Below are positions 8,193 through 16,966 of a DNA stretch of 64,000 nt, in pieces. How positions within the stretch are numbered: the stretch's first letter is position 1; every line of letters starts with the position of its first letter. The DNA comes from Chloroflexota bacterium (lineage in GTDB: Bacteria > Chloroflexota > Anaerolineae > Aggregatilineales > Phototrophicaceae). A model generated the notes under the pieces. It worked only from the letters and a program-made list of their open reading frames with translations, ran no database searches and was not told the DNA's origin. The stretch lies in NCBI GenBank assembly GCA_014338005.1, contig QUBZ01000007.1:1-64000 (forward strand), in the 5' to 3' direction. Both the position numbers and the translations under genes were made by a program.

Positions 8193-8553
8193 GGAACTTC
8201 GTCAACTAGTGCTGCACATTTTATCAGAACCTAAAACAGTTTATGGTTACACTCACCGACCATACATGACTACTTATCAAATTGCGTTAGCAGTCAAGAA
8301 ACATCGCCCGGATATTTTTGAAGCGGCAGGGAAAACGCTTGGCGGCAAAGGAGCAGGTCGTAATATGTTTGCTGCTTACTTGGGAAAAGCCATTATGGAC
8401 AATTTCTCCCCGTCGCAACCAGAATCACCAATCGAGTACGCACTTCTATCCCACGACTATCTTGTCTCCGTCAAATTCGAGGACAATGTAGAATCTTCTC
8501 TCATTGCTTCTAAAGAGGCGATGGTTATGTTCCGTCTTAAAGAACAACCATAA
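8167..8553 (+). CDS. unrecognised 128-residue protein in AT-rich patch
   Basis: I do not recognise this protein. It contains HRPYMTTYQIALAVKKHRPD, GGKGAGRNMFAAYLGKAI and a C-terminal beta-like SVKFEDNVESSL stretch. The first half is helical and could be a winged-helix-like fold (speculative). ATG 8167 is preceded by AGGAGG about 13 nt upstream; an in-frame TTG at 8155 is too close to that site. Its AT-rich composition and its place after the HicAB relic mark it as accessory DNA, possibly a toxin-antitoxin or defence cargo gene. Confidence 0.5.
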   Translation: MNISKIWSEELRQLVLHILSEPKTVYGYTHRPYMTTYQIALAVKKHRPDIFEAAGKTLGGKGAGRNMFAAYLGKAIMDNFSPSQPESPIEYALLSHDYLVSVKFEDNVESSLIASKEAMVMFRLKEQP

Positions 8554-8575
8554 GCACCCAAACGAGTAAAACCCC

Positions 8576-11500
8576 ATGCACATCACGATCACGATTAACC
8601 ACGAAAAAAAGACGTTTGACGTACAGCCGCACGAACGACTGCTGCGCCTGCTGCGGCGCGAGGGGTATTTCAGCGTCAAGTTTGGCGACGAACACGGGCT
8701 GACCGGCGCGGACGCGGTGCTGCTGGACGGCCAGCTTGTGAACTCTCAGACGATGCTGGCGGCGCAGGCCGACGGCCACGAGATTTTGACGCTGGAAGGC
8801 ATCGGTTCGTCGCGCAGCCTGCATCCCTTACAACAGGCGTTCATTGAAACCGGCGCGATTCAGTCCGGCTACAACACCCCGGCGCAAATCTTGGCCGCTT
8901 ACGCGCTGCTCCAGCGTAACCCGAACCCGACCGAGGCCGAAGTGCGCGAGGCGATTGCCGGCGTGCTTGACCGCGAGACGGGTTATGTCAAGCCGGTGCA
9001 GGCCATCCTGCGTGCGGCGGCGGTTATGCGCGGCGAGGATGTGCCGCCCTACGAACCACTGGAGCGCGCCATCCCCGCGCCGCCGGGACTGTTTGAGTCG
9101 CCCTGGCCGTTCGAGCCGGAAGGTGACGGCGGCGATACCGGCGGCGTCCGCACGCGCACCATTCCGGCGCTGATCGTCGCCCCGCCGGAGGTGGCCGAAC
9201 GGCGGGTGATCGGCAAGCCGGAACCGAAAGTAGATGCCGTCAAACTGGCGGCGGGCAAGCCGGTTTATACCGATGATATTGAAATGAAGGACATGCTGCA
9301 CGCGGCGCTGCTGACCAGCCCGCACGCCCACGCGCGCATCACACGTATAGATACCAGCCGCGCGAAGGCGCTGCCAGGCGTTCATGCGGTGCTGACTTAC
9401 CAGGACGTGCCGCGCGTGTTATATGCTTCCGGCGGGCAAAGCTACCCGAACCCGAAGCCTTACGATCAGGTCAGCCTGGATTATAAGGTGCGGCACGTGG
9501 GCGACCGGGTGGCCGTCGTGGCCGCCGAAACGCCGGAGATCGCCCGCGAGGCGCTGGAACTGATCGAAGTGGAATACGAGGTGCTGCCCGCTGTGTTCGA
9601 CCCGGAAGCGGCCATGCAGCCCGGCGCGCCCATCATCCATGACGACCCGGCGGTTGAGGGCATTCACGACCGGGAACGCAATATCGTGCATCACATCGAG
9701 GCAGAAGTCGGCGACGCCGAGGCGCAGTGGGCGAAAGCCGACCGGATATTTGAAGGCGAGTACCGCGTGCATCAGGTGCAGCAGGCCAGCATCGAGCCAC
9801 ATGTATGCGTGACGTGGTGGGATGAGGACGACCGGTTGGTGATCCGCACCAGCACACAAGTGCCGTTTCATGTGCGCCGCATGATCGCACCGCTGGTCGG
9901 CCTGCCGGTCAAGCGCATTCGCGTTATCAAACCGCGCATCGGCGGTGGTTTTGGCGGTAAGCAGGAAATGCTGATCGAAGACCTGTGCACGCATCTGACG
10001 CTGGCGACCGGACGCCCGGTGCGCTTTGAGTATACCCGCGAGCAGGAATTCACCAGCGCGCGCAGCCGCCACCCGCAGATTTTGCGCTTTAAAACCGGCG
10101 TAACTCAAGATGGGCAGATCGTCGCTGCCGAATTGTACATCATCGGCAATACCGGCGCGTATGGCACACACGGCCTGACGGTGCAGATGGTGTCCGGCTT
10201 TCGCGGCCTGACGACCTACAACGCGCCTTACAGCCGGTTCGTCTGCGACGTGGTGTATACCAACGTTCCCTCGCCGGGCGCGTACCGGGGTTACGGCGCG
10301 CCGCAGGCGTTGTTCGCGCTGGAAGTGCATATGGAAGAAATCGCCCACGCGCTGGGTATGGATGTGATCGAATTCAAGCGCAGGAACTGGATTAAAGTCG
10401 GCGACGTGATGGTGATGTCGGTCGCGCTGGGTGAAGGCCGCGAGGGGTTCGAGCAGATCGTCAAAACCAACGCGCTGGCCGAATGTGTCGAAATCGGCGC
10501 GCGGGCGATGGGCTGGTACGACAAACGTGGGCGCGAACGCACCGTTCCCGGCCAGCCGCACCTCAGACGCGGCATCGGTCTGGCGGTGGCGATGCACGGC
10601 ACGGGAATCGCCGGGCTGGATATGGGCGCGGCCAGTATCAAAATGAACGACGACGGCTCGTTTAACCTACTGTTCGGCGCGACCGACCTGGGGACAGGCG
10701 CGGATACGGTGCTGGCGCAGATCGCCGCCGAAACGCTGGGCGTGCCGGTGAAAGACATCATCGTTTACGCGGCGGATACCGACATGACGCCGTTTGATAC
10801 GGGCGCGTATGCCAGCAGCACAACCTATATCAGCGGCGGCGCGGTGTTAAAGGCCGCCGAACAGGTGCGCCAGCAAATCCTGAAACACGCCGCCGAGCAT
10901 CTGCTGGACTGTTCGCCGGATGAACTGGAACTGGAAAACCGGCAGGTCGTTCACCGCGACGGACGCAGCGTGACGCTGGAACAGGTGGCGCTGCACAGTC
11001 TGCACCAGGCTGACCAGAAGCAGATCATGGCGAACGCCAGCCACATGAGCTACGAAAGCCCGCCGCCCTTCGCCGCCCAGTTTGCCGAAGTGATCGTGGA
11101 TACGGAAACCGGCCAGGTGACGGTTGAGCGCCTGCTGATGGCGGTGGACTGCGGAATCGCCATCAACCCGATCACCGCGTCTGGGCAGGTGGAAGGCGGC
11201 ATGGTGCAGGCGCTGGGTTATGCCCACTGCGAGGAAATGCCCTACGATGAACGGGGACGCTTGCAGGCCGCCGATTTTCACGGCTACCACCTGTACCGCG
11301 CCGACGAAATGCCGGAACTGGAAGTGATTTTCGTGGAGACGTATGAAGCCAGCGGGCCGTATGGCGCGAAGGCCGTCGCGGAAATCCCGAAGGACGGTGT
11401 AGCCCCGGCGCTGGCGTCGGCCATTTATGACGCGACCGGCGTGATGATCCGTGAGCTGCCGTTTACGCCGGAGCGCGTCTGGCGGGCGGTTAACCCCTGA
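8576..11500 (+). CDS. XdhD-type molybdenum hydroxylase: cysteine-free ferredoxin domain fused to molybdopterin-binding subunit
   Basis: 974 residues. Residues 1-~160 have the [2Fe-2S] plus helical-domain framework of xanthine dehydrogenase small subunits, but every cluster ligand is replaced: GLTGADAVLLDG, LVNSQ, AIQSGYNTPA, LDRETGY. Residues ~210-974 are a full molybdopterin-binding subunit with RIGGGFGGKQE (~453), AYRGYGAPQ (~568) and the catalytic Glu in KAVAEIPKDG (~935). E. coli XdhD shows the same architecture and cysteine loss, as I recall, and is called a putative hypoxanthine oxidase tied to selenate reductase. Substrate and electron route are open. The partner FAD protein is probably the gene at 5918. 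Confidence 0.85.
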   Translation: MHITITINHEKKTFDVQPHERLLRLLRREGYFSVKFGDEHGLTGADAVLLDGQLVNSQTMLAAQADGHEILTLEGIGSSRSLHPLQQAFIETGAIQSGYNTPAQILAAYALLQRNPNPTEAEVREAIAGVLDRETGYVKPVQAILRAAAVMRGEDVPPYEPLERAIPAPPGLFESPWPFEPEGDGGDTGGVRTRTIPALIVAPPEVAERRVIGKPEPKVDAVKLAAGKPVYTDDIEMKDMLHAALLTSPHAHARITRIDTSRAKALPGVHAVLTYQDVPRVLYASGGQSYPNPKPYDQVSLDYKVRHVGDRVAVVAAETPEIAREALELIEVEYEVLPAVFDPEAAMQPGAPIIHDDPAVEGIHDRERNIVHHIEAEVGDAEAQWAKADRIFEGEYRVHQVQQASIEPHVCVTWWDEDDRLVIRTSTQVPFHVRRMIAPLVGLPVKRIRVIKPRIGGGFGGKQEMLIEDLCTHLTLATGRPVRFEYTREQEFTSARSRHPQILRFKTGVTQDGQIVAAELYIIGNTGAYGTHGLTVQMVSGFRGLTTYNAPYSRFVCDVVYTNVPSPGAYRGYGAPQALFALEVHMEEIAHALGMDVIEFKRRNWIKVGDVMVMSVALGEGREGFEQIVKTNALAECVEIGARAMGWYDKRGRERTVPGQPHLRRGIGLAVAMHGTGIAGLDMGAASIKMNDDGSFNLLFGATDLGTGADTVLAQIAAETLGVPVKDIIVYAADTDMTPFDTGAYASSTTYISGGAVLKAAEQVRQQILKHAAEHLLDCSPDELELENRQVVHRDGRSVTLEQVALHSLHQADQKQIMANASHMSYESPPPFAAQFAEVIVDTETGQVTVERLLMAVDCGIAINPITASGQVEGGMVQALGYAHCEEMPYDERGRLQAADFHGYHLYRADEMPELEVIFVETYEASGPYGAKAVAEIPKDGVAPALASAIYDATGVMIRELPFTPERVWRAVNP

Positions 11501-11520
11501 TTAAGTTTCGGCGCTTCGTC

Positions 11521-11557
11521 CCAGGGCTGCGACCGGTGTGCTACAATTCAGCCCTGG
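11521..11557. repeat. 9-bp inverted repeat flanking a -10-like box
   Basis: CCAGGGCTG (11521-11529) and CAGCCCTGG (11549-11557) are perfect complements around a loop that contains TACAAT (11542-11547). It could be the terminator stem of the preceding gene or an operator over the promoter of the HAD phosphatase gene. No T-run follows. Confidence 0.5.
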
Positions 11558-11585
11558 CAAGTGATTAACACAAGGAGCAGCAGGT

Positions 11586-12356
11586 ATGCCTAAAGCGGTT
11601 CTGATGGATATGGACGGCGTTCTTATTCGCGGCAGCCAGGTTATCCCCGGCGCGGTGGACTTCATCGAACGGCTGAAACGTGATGGTGTGCCGTTTATGG
11701 TGCTGACCAACAACAGCCGCTTCACCCCGCGTGATCTGCACGCGCGGCTGATGTCTATCGGGCTGGATATTCCAGAGAAAAACATCTTCACGTCGGCGCT
11801 GGCGACGGCGCGCTTCCTCGATACGCAGCGTCCCCAGTCCACCGCTTATGTGATGGGCGAGGCCGGGCTGACGACCGCGCTGCACGAGATCGGCTACGTG
11901 ATGACCGAACATAACCCGGAATATGTCGTCCTGGGCGAAACCCTGTCCTACAGCTATTCGCAGCTTACCCGCGCCAGCCAGTTGATTATGGCCGGGGCGC
12001 GTTTTATCGCCACCAATCCCGACCCGAACGGCCCGACCGACCGGGGCATCGTGCCGGCCTGCGGGGCGGTGGCGGCGCTCATCACCGAAGCGACCGGCGT
12101 CAAAGCCTATTTTGTCGGCAAGCCGAACCCGCTGATGATGCGCGCGGCGCTGCGGCAGATCGGCGCGCACTCGGAAGAAACGGTGATGATCGGCGACCGC
12201 ATGGATACCGACATGGTGGCCGGCATCGAAAGCGGCCTGGAAACCATCCTGGTGCTGACCGGCGTCACCACCGCCGACAGTGTAGACCGCTTCCCGTACC
12301 GCCCGCACCGCGTCGCCGAGTCCATCGCGGAACTGATAGACATGCCGATTGGATGA
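11586..12356 (+). CDS. NagD-like HAD-IIA phosphatase
   Basis: 256 residues. Motif I is [10 protein letters not shown] (nucleophile Asp near residue 8), motif II is [10 protein letters not shown], the C2-type cap insertion is present, motif III Lys is in VGKPNPLMM, and motif IV is [13 protein letters not shown]. This is the NagD/4-nitrophenylphosphatase branch of the HAD superfamily, cytoplasmic enzymes that dephosphorylate nucleotides and sugar phosphates; the physiological substrate cannot be read from sequence. ATG 11586 follows AAGGAGCAGCAGGT. It is a single-gene unit with a possible promoter around TACAAT (11542). Confidence 0.85.
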   Translation: MPKAVLMDMDGVLIRGSQVIPGAVDFIERLKRDGVPFMVLTNNSRFTPRDLHARLMSIGLDIPEKNIFTSALATARFLDTQRPQSTAYVMGEAGLTTALHEIGYVMTEHNPEYVVLGETLSYSYSQLTRASQLIMAGARFIATNPDPNGPTDRGIVPACGAVAALITEATGVKAYFVGKPNPLMMRAALRQIGAHSEETVMIGDRMDTDMVAGIESGLETILVLTGVTTADSVDRFPYRPHRVAESIAELIDMPIG

Positions 12357-12380
12357 GGGGGGCAGTTGGCACTTTAGCCC

Positions 12381-12530
12381 ATAGAGATAGTCCCCGGCGC
12401 GCACAGCGTCGGGGATACACTGGACGAGATGTAAGCGAACCTGAAAGAAGTGCTGGAACTGGTGTTAGCGGAACGCGGCGAGGAACTAGATGATTTGCCG
12501 CGTTTTGCCGGTCTAGACCTGGAATACTAA
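12381..12530 (+). pseudogene. HicB antitoxin relic with internal stop
   Basis: Reading from 12381 gives IVPGAHSVGDTLDEM, then TAA, then ANLKEVLELVLAERG…DDLPRFAGL to a stop at 12530. This aligns throughout with the intact HicB at 7627-7845 (PGAHTVGDTLDELQANLKEVLEL). The N-terminal ~25 codons are missing. The last codon overlaps the start of the next ORF (TAATG), exactly where hicA would be expected. Confidence 0.8.
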
Positions 12531-13384
12531 TGAGTCTCACTTCATTCCTTAAATGTAAAGATGTGAGCGCGAAATTTCGGGAGACTTTTGCCCTACCGGC
12601 TACACCTCCCCTCGACAATTTGCGTGCTGAACCGCTAACGAAGAATTATAGTCTGGTCGGAACCGCTTTTGATTATCTGCTTCGGTTTTATTTGGAGCGG
12701 TTATATCCCTTTGCACAAGCTAAGTATTGGATTGCTGAATCTGCTTTAACCTGTTCTATACTTCAAAATAATAAAGCGATATACAAGCAAGTGCGTACAA
12801 TCGTTCAGACTGCACGAGAACTACAGACAACATACTTGCAGGGCGGGCAAATAACCGATGAACTGCTTCGCGCTTGTCTGTTGTTAGCTCAGATTGACCC
12901 CATTTTTAGACGAAGCGTGATCGTCCCAAACTTCGGACACATTGATGAATGCGACATAGCTGACTTGCGAAACCTGATTAGTCTTGTAACTCCTGAAACG
13001 TTTCCTATAAGGGATATATGCCTTTTAGATCCGACATTTGGAGCAGCTTCTTTGCTGGTAGGAGGGGCAGATGTTGATTTGGTGATTGATGAGGCGATAG
13101 TTGATATTAAAACAACTATCAATCCGAAGCTCCAACGCAAACATTTCAATCAGGTGCTTGGCTACTATATCCTGTCCCGAATTGGTAAAATTGAAGGCTT
13201 GCCTACGAACCATTGCATCTGCCAAATCGGCGTTTATTCAGCGCGGTTTGGCGAGCTATATCTTTTTAATGTTGAGAAATTAGCTAATGAAGACACAATC
13301 AGGGCGTTTTCTCGATGGTTTATTGATCGCGCACAACAAGAATTTGGCACAGAATTAGCGAAACTGAACAGTTTGCTTTATTAG
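12530..13384 (+). CDS. PD-(D/E)XK nuclease-like protein of unknown family
   Basis: 284 residues in a strikingly AT-rich stretch. Residues ~178-215 carry the restriction-endonuclease-like core: GGADVDLVIDEAIVDIKTT followed by HFNQVLGYYIL. That is Asp, then (D)-x-K, then the Q-x-x-x-Y helix typical of Cas4/RecB-like and restriction folds. The N-terminal ~150 residues are helical and unassigned. ATG 12530 overlaps the stop of the hicB relic. Composition and context suggest horizontally acquired defence or toxin cargo. An R/M subunit or methyltransferase is not nearby. The function is inferred from the motif only. Confidence 0.6.
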   Translation: MSLTSFLKCKDVSAKFRETFALPATPPLDNLRAEPLTKNYSLVGTAFDYLLRFYLERLYPFAQAKYWIAESALTCSILQNNKAIYKQVRTIVQTARELQTTYLQGGQITDELLRACLLLAQIDPIFRRSVIVPNFGHIDECDIADLRNLISLVTPETFPIRDICLLDPTFGAASLLVGGADVDLVIDEAIVDIKTTINPKLQRKHFNQVLGYYILSRIGKIEGLPTNHCICQIGVYSARFGELYLFNVEKLANEDTIRAFSRWFIDRAQQEFGTELAKLNSLLY

Positions 13385-13410
13385 CCTACTTCTGTCTGAA
13401 AAAGCATCCT

Positions 13411-13440
13411 GGCGGCCTCCCTCTATTGAGAGAAGCCGCC
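13411..13440. terminator. hairpin between convergent genes
   Basis: GGCGGC (13411-13416) pairs with GCCGCC (13435-13440), with inner TC/GA and CTC/GAG pairs around TATT. On the minus strand a TTTTT run follows after 7 nt. It probably terminates both the nuclease-like gene and the methyltransferase gene. Confidence 0.5.
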
Positions 13441-13468
13441 GGGTGATCGCTCGTTTTGATTATGCGCG

Positions 13469-14122
13469 TTAACTCTGTCGCGCGCGTTTGCGCTCCCCTT
13501 TACCTCGCCCAAACAGCTTCGGCAGGAACATGCCGGTGCGGGCGCGGTACTGGCGGTAAGCCTCGCCGAACTCGGCTTCCATGTCGGCTTCTTCGCGGCG
13601 GGCCAGCCGGTAGTACAGCGCCAGCAGCAGCGGGTACATGATGAGCATCGGCAGCGTCGCCCAGTCGAACAACATGCCCAGCGTAATCAGCCAGAAGCCG
13701 GTGTACTGCGGGTGGCGGATGTGGGCGTAAATGCCCTGCGTGACCAGTTCGCCCCGGCCTTCTTCCTTGCTCCAGTAGTGTTTGTAGATGTCGCGCCAGC
13801 CCCAGATAATCAGCACCGCGCCGATGCCGATGCAGACGTAGGACAGCAGCAGCCCCAGGTCGCCGAAAAGGCCGTTGAGCGTATGCCCCCACAGCACGCC
13901 GTCCGGCAGCGCCTTGCCGAACACCCAGGTCAGCGCGTACATACTCAGCGGCACGCCGAACATTTCCAGCGCCAGCGCGATGATGAAGGCCAGGTAGACG
14001 CTGGCGGGCTTGCGCTGGCTCTTTTTATAGAAGGGCGTAAAAAACAGGAACAGGCCGAAGATCACAATCCACAGAATAACGTAGCCCCACTGATTAAAAT
14101 GGCTGATGGCGGTGTCGTCCAT
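13469..14122 (-). CDS. isoprenylcysteine/phospholipid methyltransferase-family membrane protein
   Basis: 217 residues with about five hydrophobic helices and the ICMT/PEMT signature near the C-terminus: GIYAHIRHPQYTGFWLITLG, then RREEADMEAEFGEAYRQY. These bind S-adenosylmethionine at the membrane surface in the family. Bacterial members methylate lipids or small hydrophobic acceptors; the substrate here is unknown. ATG 14122 is preferred over an upstream in-frame start at 14215, because AAGGGGGAAA lies just upstream and the N-terminal extension is not hydrophobic. Confidence 0.75.
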   Translation of the reverse strand: MDDTAISHFNQWGYVILWIVIFGLFLFFTPFYKKSQRKPASVYLAFIIALALEMFGVPLSMYALTWVFGKALPDGVLWGHTLNGLFGDLGLLLSYVCIGIGAVLIIWGWRDIYKHYWSKEEGRGELVTQGIYAHIRHPQYTGFWLITLGMLFDWATLPMLIMYPLLLALYYRLARREEADMEAEFGEAYRQYRARTGMFLPKLFGRGKGERKRARQS

Positions 14123-14357
14123 CGCTGGTTTCCCCCTTATTATATTGATGGCGTCGTTTCTCTGACCTTTTACGAAAGATCGCGCCAAAAGGTGTAAACT
14201 GGTGACAGGAATCATGTTTTGGCCGGACAGGTGTCATATAAACTGTAATGTTAGAGGTTTTCCGGCTGCGGTAATCTTGACTTGTAACGGTCTTTAGAGC
14301 GTGGTACTTTAGTATTATCATTCACAAGCAGATTTCGGTGAGGGCGAGGCACGCCGT

Positions 14358-16217
14358 ATGAGCAATACCCAAAAGTCGGCAAACTGGCAGGACTGGAGCC
14401 TGATTGGTTTGCGCGGTGTCTTCCTGGCTCTGGCCGGCGTGTTGTTATGGACGGCACGAACGCCAGAGGGGTTCGTTCAGTATCCGGCGAACGATGTTCT
14501 GCTGGCGGTCGGCGTTGGCGTGGTGGCGACCGTTCTGTTCGCCGTTGTGGCGCTGCTGCCCGATCTGCACAAGGCGCTGCCGGTTGTGCTGGCGGTGGGT
14601 GACTGGGCGACCGCCGGGATATTGGTTTATGTCAGCCAGGGGGATGCCACGCTGATGGTGGCGGCAGCCGGGTTTATCATCGTTTCCGGTATGCTGCGGC
14701 TGGGGCCGCTGTGGGGCGTCGTGCAGGCGGTGGGGGTGCTGGCCGCCAGCGGCGCGGGATTGATCGCGCTGTTTGGCATAGATCAATTCGCGTTCAGGCT
14801 GGTGGACTATACTATGCCCTTCGCCATTCTGGCCGCGCTGGCGACTGCTGCCGGCGTTTCCGGTTATGCTATGGGCCACCAGCTTAAAAAACGCGAGCAG
14901 GAACTCGGCGAACTTCAGCAGGCGCGGGCGGCGCAGGTGGCCGATATGCGCGAGCGCACCCGCGCGATTTACGAGATGGCCGCCACGCTCAGCCAGACGC
15001 TGGAATTTGAAAAAATCCTGCTGGCGGCGCTCAACGCCGGGGCATTGGGACTGCGCGAGACAAAACGGCGGCGGGAAAAAATGGTCAGTGCCGTGCTGCT
15101 GGTGCGCGCCAAAGATAACGCGCTCTACGTGGTGACGGGGCGCGGCCTGGTAGACCGGGACAAACATCTGGTGGTTCCGGGGCAGGCCGGCATCATCGGG
15201 CAGGCGCTTCAACAGGGTGTGCCGGTTTTCGGCAGCCTGGCTAAAAAAGACCCCGAACTGCAATACTTTTTGTCGTTTCAGGATATTCGTTCGGTGCTGT
15301 GCGTGCCGCTGCGCGCCGGGTTCGACAGCTTTGGCGTGCTGCTGTACGGCAGCGACCAGCCGGACGCCTTCAGCGACGAACATACCGAGATGCTGACGGC
15401 CATCGGCATCCAGGCGACGGTGGCGCTGCAAAACGCGATGTTGTACCGCAACCTGCTGGAGGAGCGCGACCGCATCGTGGAAGTGGAGGAGGACGCGCGC
15501 AAGAAGCTGGCCCGCGACCTGCACGACGGCCCGACGCAGAGCATCGCCGCCATCGCCATGCGGATGGGTATCATCTACCGGATGCTGGAACGGTCGCCGG
15601 ATGACGTGCCTGCCGAGTTAAAAAAGGTCGAGGATTTGGCCCGGCGCACGACCAAAGAAATCCGCCACATGCTGTTCACGCTGCGCCCGCTGGTGCTGGA
15701 AAACCAGGGTTTAAGCGCGGCGCTTGAACAGCTGGCCGAAAAGATGAAAGAAACGCACAACCAGAACGTCGCCATCCGCGTGGCGCGGGATGCCGAAAGC
15801 GCGCTCGACCAGCACCAGCAGGGCGTGATCTTTTACATTGTGGAAGAAGCGGTGGGCAACGCCCGCAAACACGCCGAGGCGGAACTCATCAGTGTCAGCC
15901 TGTACCGGCAGGACGACGTGGTAGTAGTGAAAATTTCCGACAACGGCAAGGGTTTTGATCTCACAGCGGTGACGAACAATTACGACGCGCGCGGCAGCCT
16001 GGGCATGGTTAACATGCGGGAACGGGCGCAGCTTCTCGACGCCGCGCTGAACATTGACAGCGTGCCGGGGCAGGGGACGACCATTTCGGTGATCGTGCCG
16101 ATCAAACCGGAGATGGTGGCTGCCGGCGCCGGCCCGGAACGCGCCGCGCCCCGCCGCGCTGCCGGGACGACCTCGAAGCTGGCCGTAGCGGTGCGCGAAC
16201 GCCTGGACAGCCTGTAA
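14358..16217 (+). CDS. NarL/LytS-type sensor histidine kinase with GAF domain
   Basis: 619 residues. About six TM helices lie in residues ~15-175 with no large periplasmic loop. A coiled coil follows (KKREQELGELQQARAAQ), then a GAF domain (~205-360), then HisKA_3 with the phospho-acceptor in KKLARDLHDGPTQS (His ~388), then HATPase_c with VEEAVGNARKHA (N box) and SDNGKGFD. This class autophosphorylates and signals to NarL/LuxR response regulators. None is adjacent, so the kinase is orphan here. Its stop directly precedes the next gene's ATG, suggesting cotranscription with the methyltransferase. Confidence 0.88.
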   Translation: MSNTQKSANWQDWSLIGLRGVFLALAGVLLWTARTPEGFVQYPANDVLLAVGVGVVATVLFAVVALLPDLHKALPVVLAVGDWATAGILVYVSQGDATLMVAAAGFIIVSGMLRLGPLWGVVQAVGVLAASGAGLIALFGIDQFAFRLVDYTMPFAILAALATAAGVSGYAMGHQLKKREQELGELQQARAAQVADMRERTRAIYEMAATLSQTLEFEKILLAALNAGALGLRETKRRREKMVSAVLLVRAKDNALYVVTGRGLVDRDKHLVVPGQAGIIGQALQQGVPVFGSLAKKDPELQYFLSFQDIRSVLCVPLRAGFDSFGVLLYGSDQPDAFSDEHTEMLTAIGIQATVALQNAMLYRNLLEERDRIVEVEEDARKKLARDLHDGPTQSIAAIAMRMGIIYRMLERSPDDVPAELKKVEDLARRTTKEIRHMLFTLRPLVLENQGLSAALEQLAEKMKETHNQNVAIRVARDAESALDQHQQGVIFYIVEEAVGNARKHAEAELISVSLYRQDDVVVVKISDNGKGFDLTAVTNNYDARGSLGMVNMRERAQLLDAALNIDSVPGQGTTISVIVPIKPEMVAAGAGPERAAPRRAAGTTSKLAVAVRERLDSL

Positions 16218-16946
16218 ATGCCGCCTTCCGAACTGGCCGCCCAACGGGGCGAACCGAGCTACGTCTGGCGTGCCGGGCAGGAACGCCGTCTGCAAATGGT
16301 GGCGCGCTGGACTCGCCTGGAAAACGCCTGCGTCCTCGATCATGGCGGGGGTAACGGCATGTACGCCGCGCAGATTCGCCGCCGCTATACGCCCCATGTG
16401 GAGGTGTTCGACATCGAAGCCGCCCGCGCCGGGCAAGCGCGCCGCAGTGTGCCTCATGCGCTGGTGGCGGCGGCGGAAAATCTGCCCTACCGCTCCGATT
16501 GTTTTGACGCCATCATCTCCAACGAAGTGCTGGAACATGTGGCCGACGACCGCGCCGCCGCCCGCGAGCTGGTGCGGGTGTTAAAACCGGGCGGTCGCGC
16601 GGTGATCTTCGCCCCCAACCGCTGGTATCCATTCGAGACGCACGGCCACTACTGGCGCGGCGTCTACCACTTCGGCAATACGCCGCTCATCAACTATCTG
16701 CCGGATTTTCTGCGTAACCGGCTTGCGCCGCATGTGCGGGCCTATACCAAAGCCGGCCTGCGCCGCCTGTTCGACGGCCAGCCTGTGCGTGTGCTGCACC
16801 ACAGCCGCATCTACGGTGGCTACGACAACATCATCGCGCGTTTTGGGGCGGCGGGCCGCCTGGCGCGCGGGGCGCTGCACAGCCTGGAAGGCACGCCGCT
16901 GGATACCTTCGGCCTGTCGCATTTACTGGTGATCGAAAAACAGTAG
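16218..16946 (+). CDS. class I SAM-dependent methyltransferase
   Basis: 242 residues, starting immediately after the kinase stop (TAAATG). The Rossmann SAM-binding motif is VLDHGGGNGMYAAQI (~residues 36-50), with the acidic strand-2 end EVFDIEA and the motif SNEVLEHVADDR typical of UbiE/Methyltransf_11 proteins. The C-terminal half (HYWRGVYHFGNTPLINYLP) resembles methyltransferases that act on lipid or glycan precursors. The substrate is unknown. Translational coupling to the histidine kinase is the strongest contextual clue. Confidence 0.8.
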   Translation: MPPSELAAQRGEPSYVWRAGQERRLQMVARWTRLENACVLDHGGGNGMYAAQIRRRYTPHVEVFDIEAARAGQARRSVPHALVAAAENLPYRSDCFDAIISNEVLEHVADDRAAARELVRVLKPGGRAVIFAPNRWYPFETHGHYWRGVYHFGNTPLINYLPDFLRNRLAPHVRAYTKAGLRRLFDGQPVRVLHHSRIYGGYDNIIARFGAAGRLARGALHSLEGTPLDTFGLSHLLVIEKQ

Positions 16947-16966
16947 CCCCGCAAAGGATAAACCCG

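Noticed and set aside
14266-14357. Strong promoter before the histidine kinase
   Set aside because: TTGACT (14278) has no -10 box at proper spacing, and TATTAT (14314) has no -35; evidence too weak to annotate.
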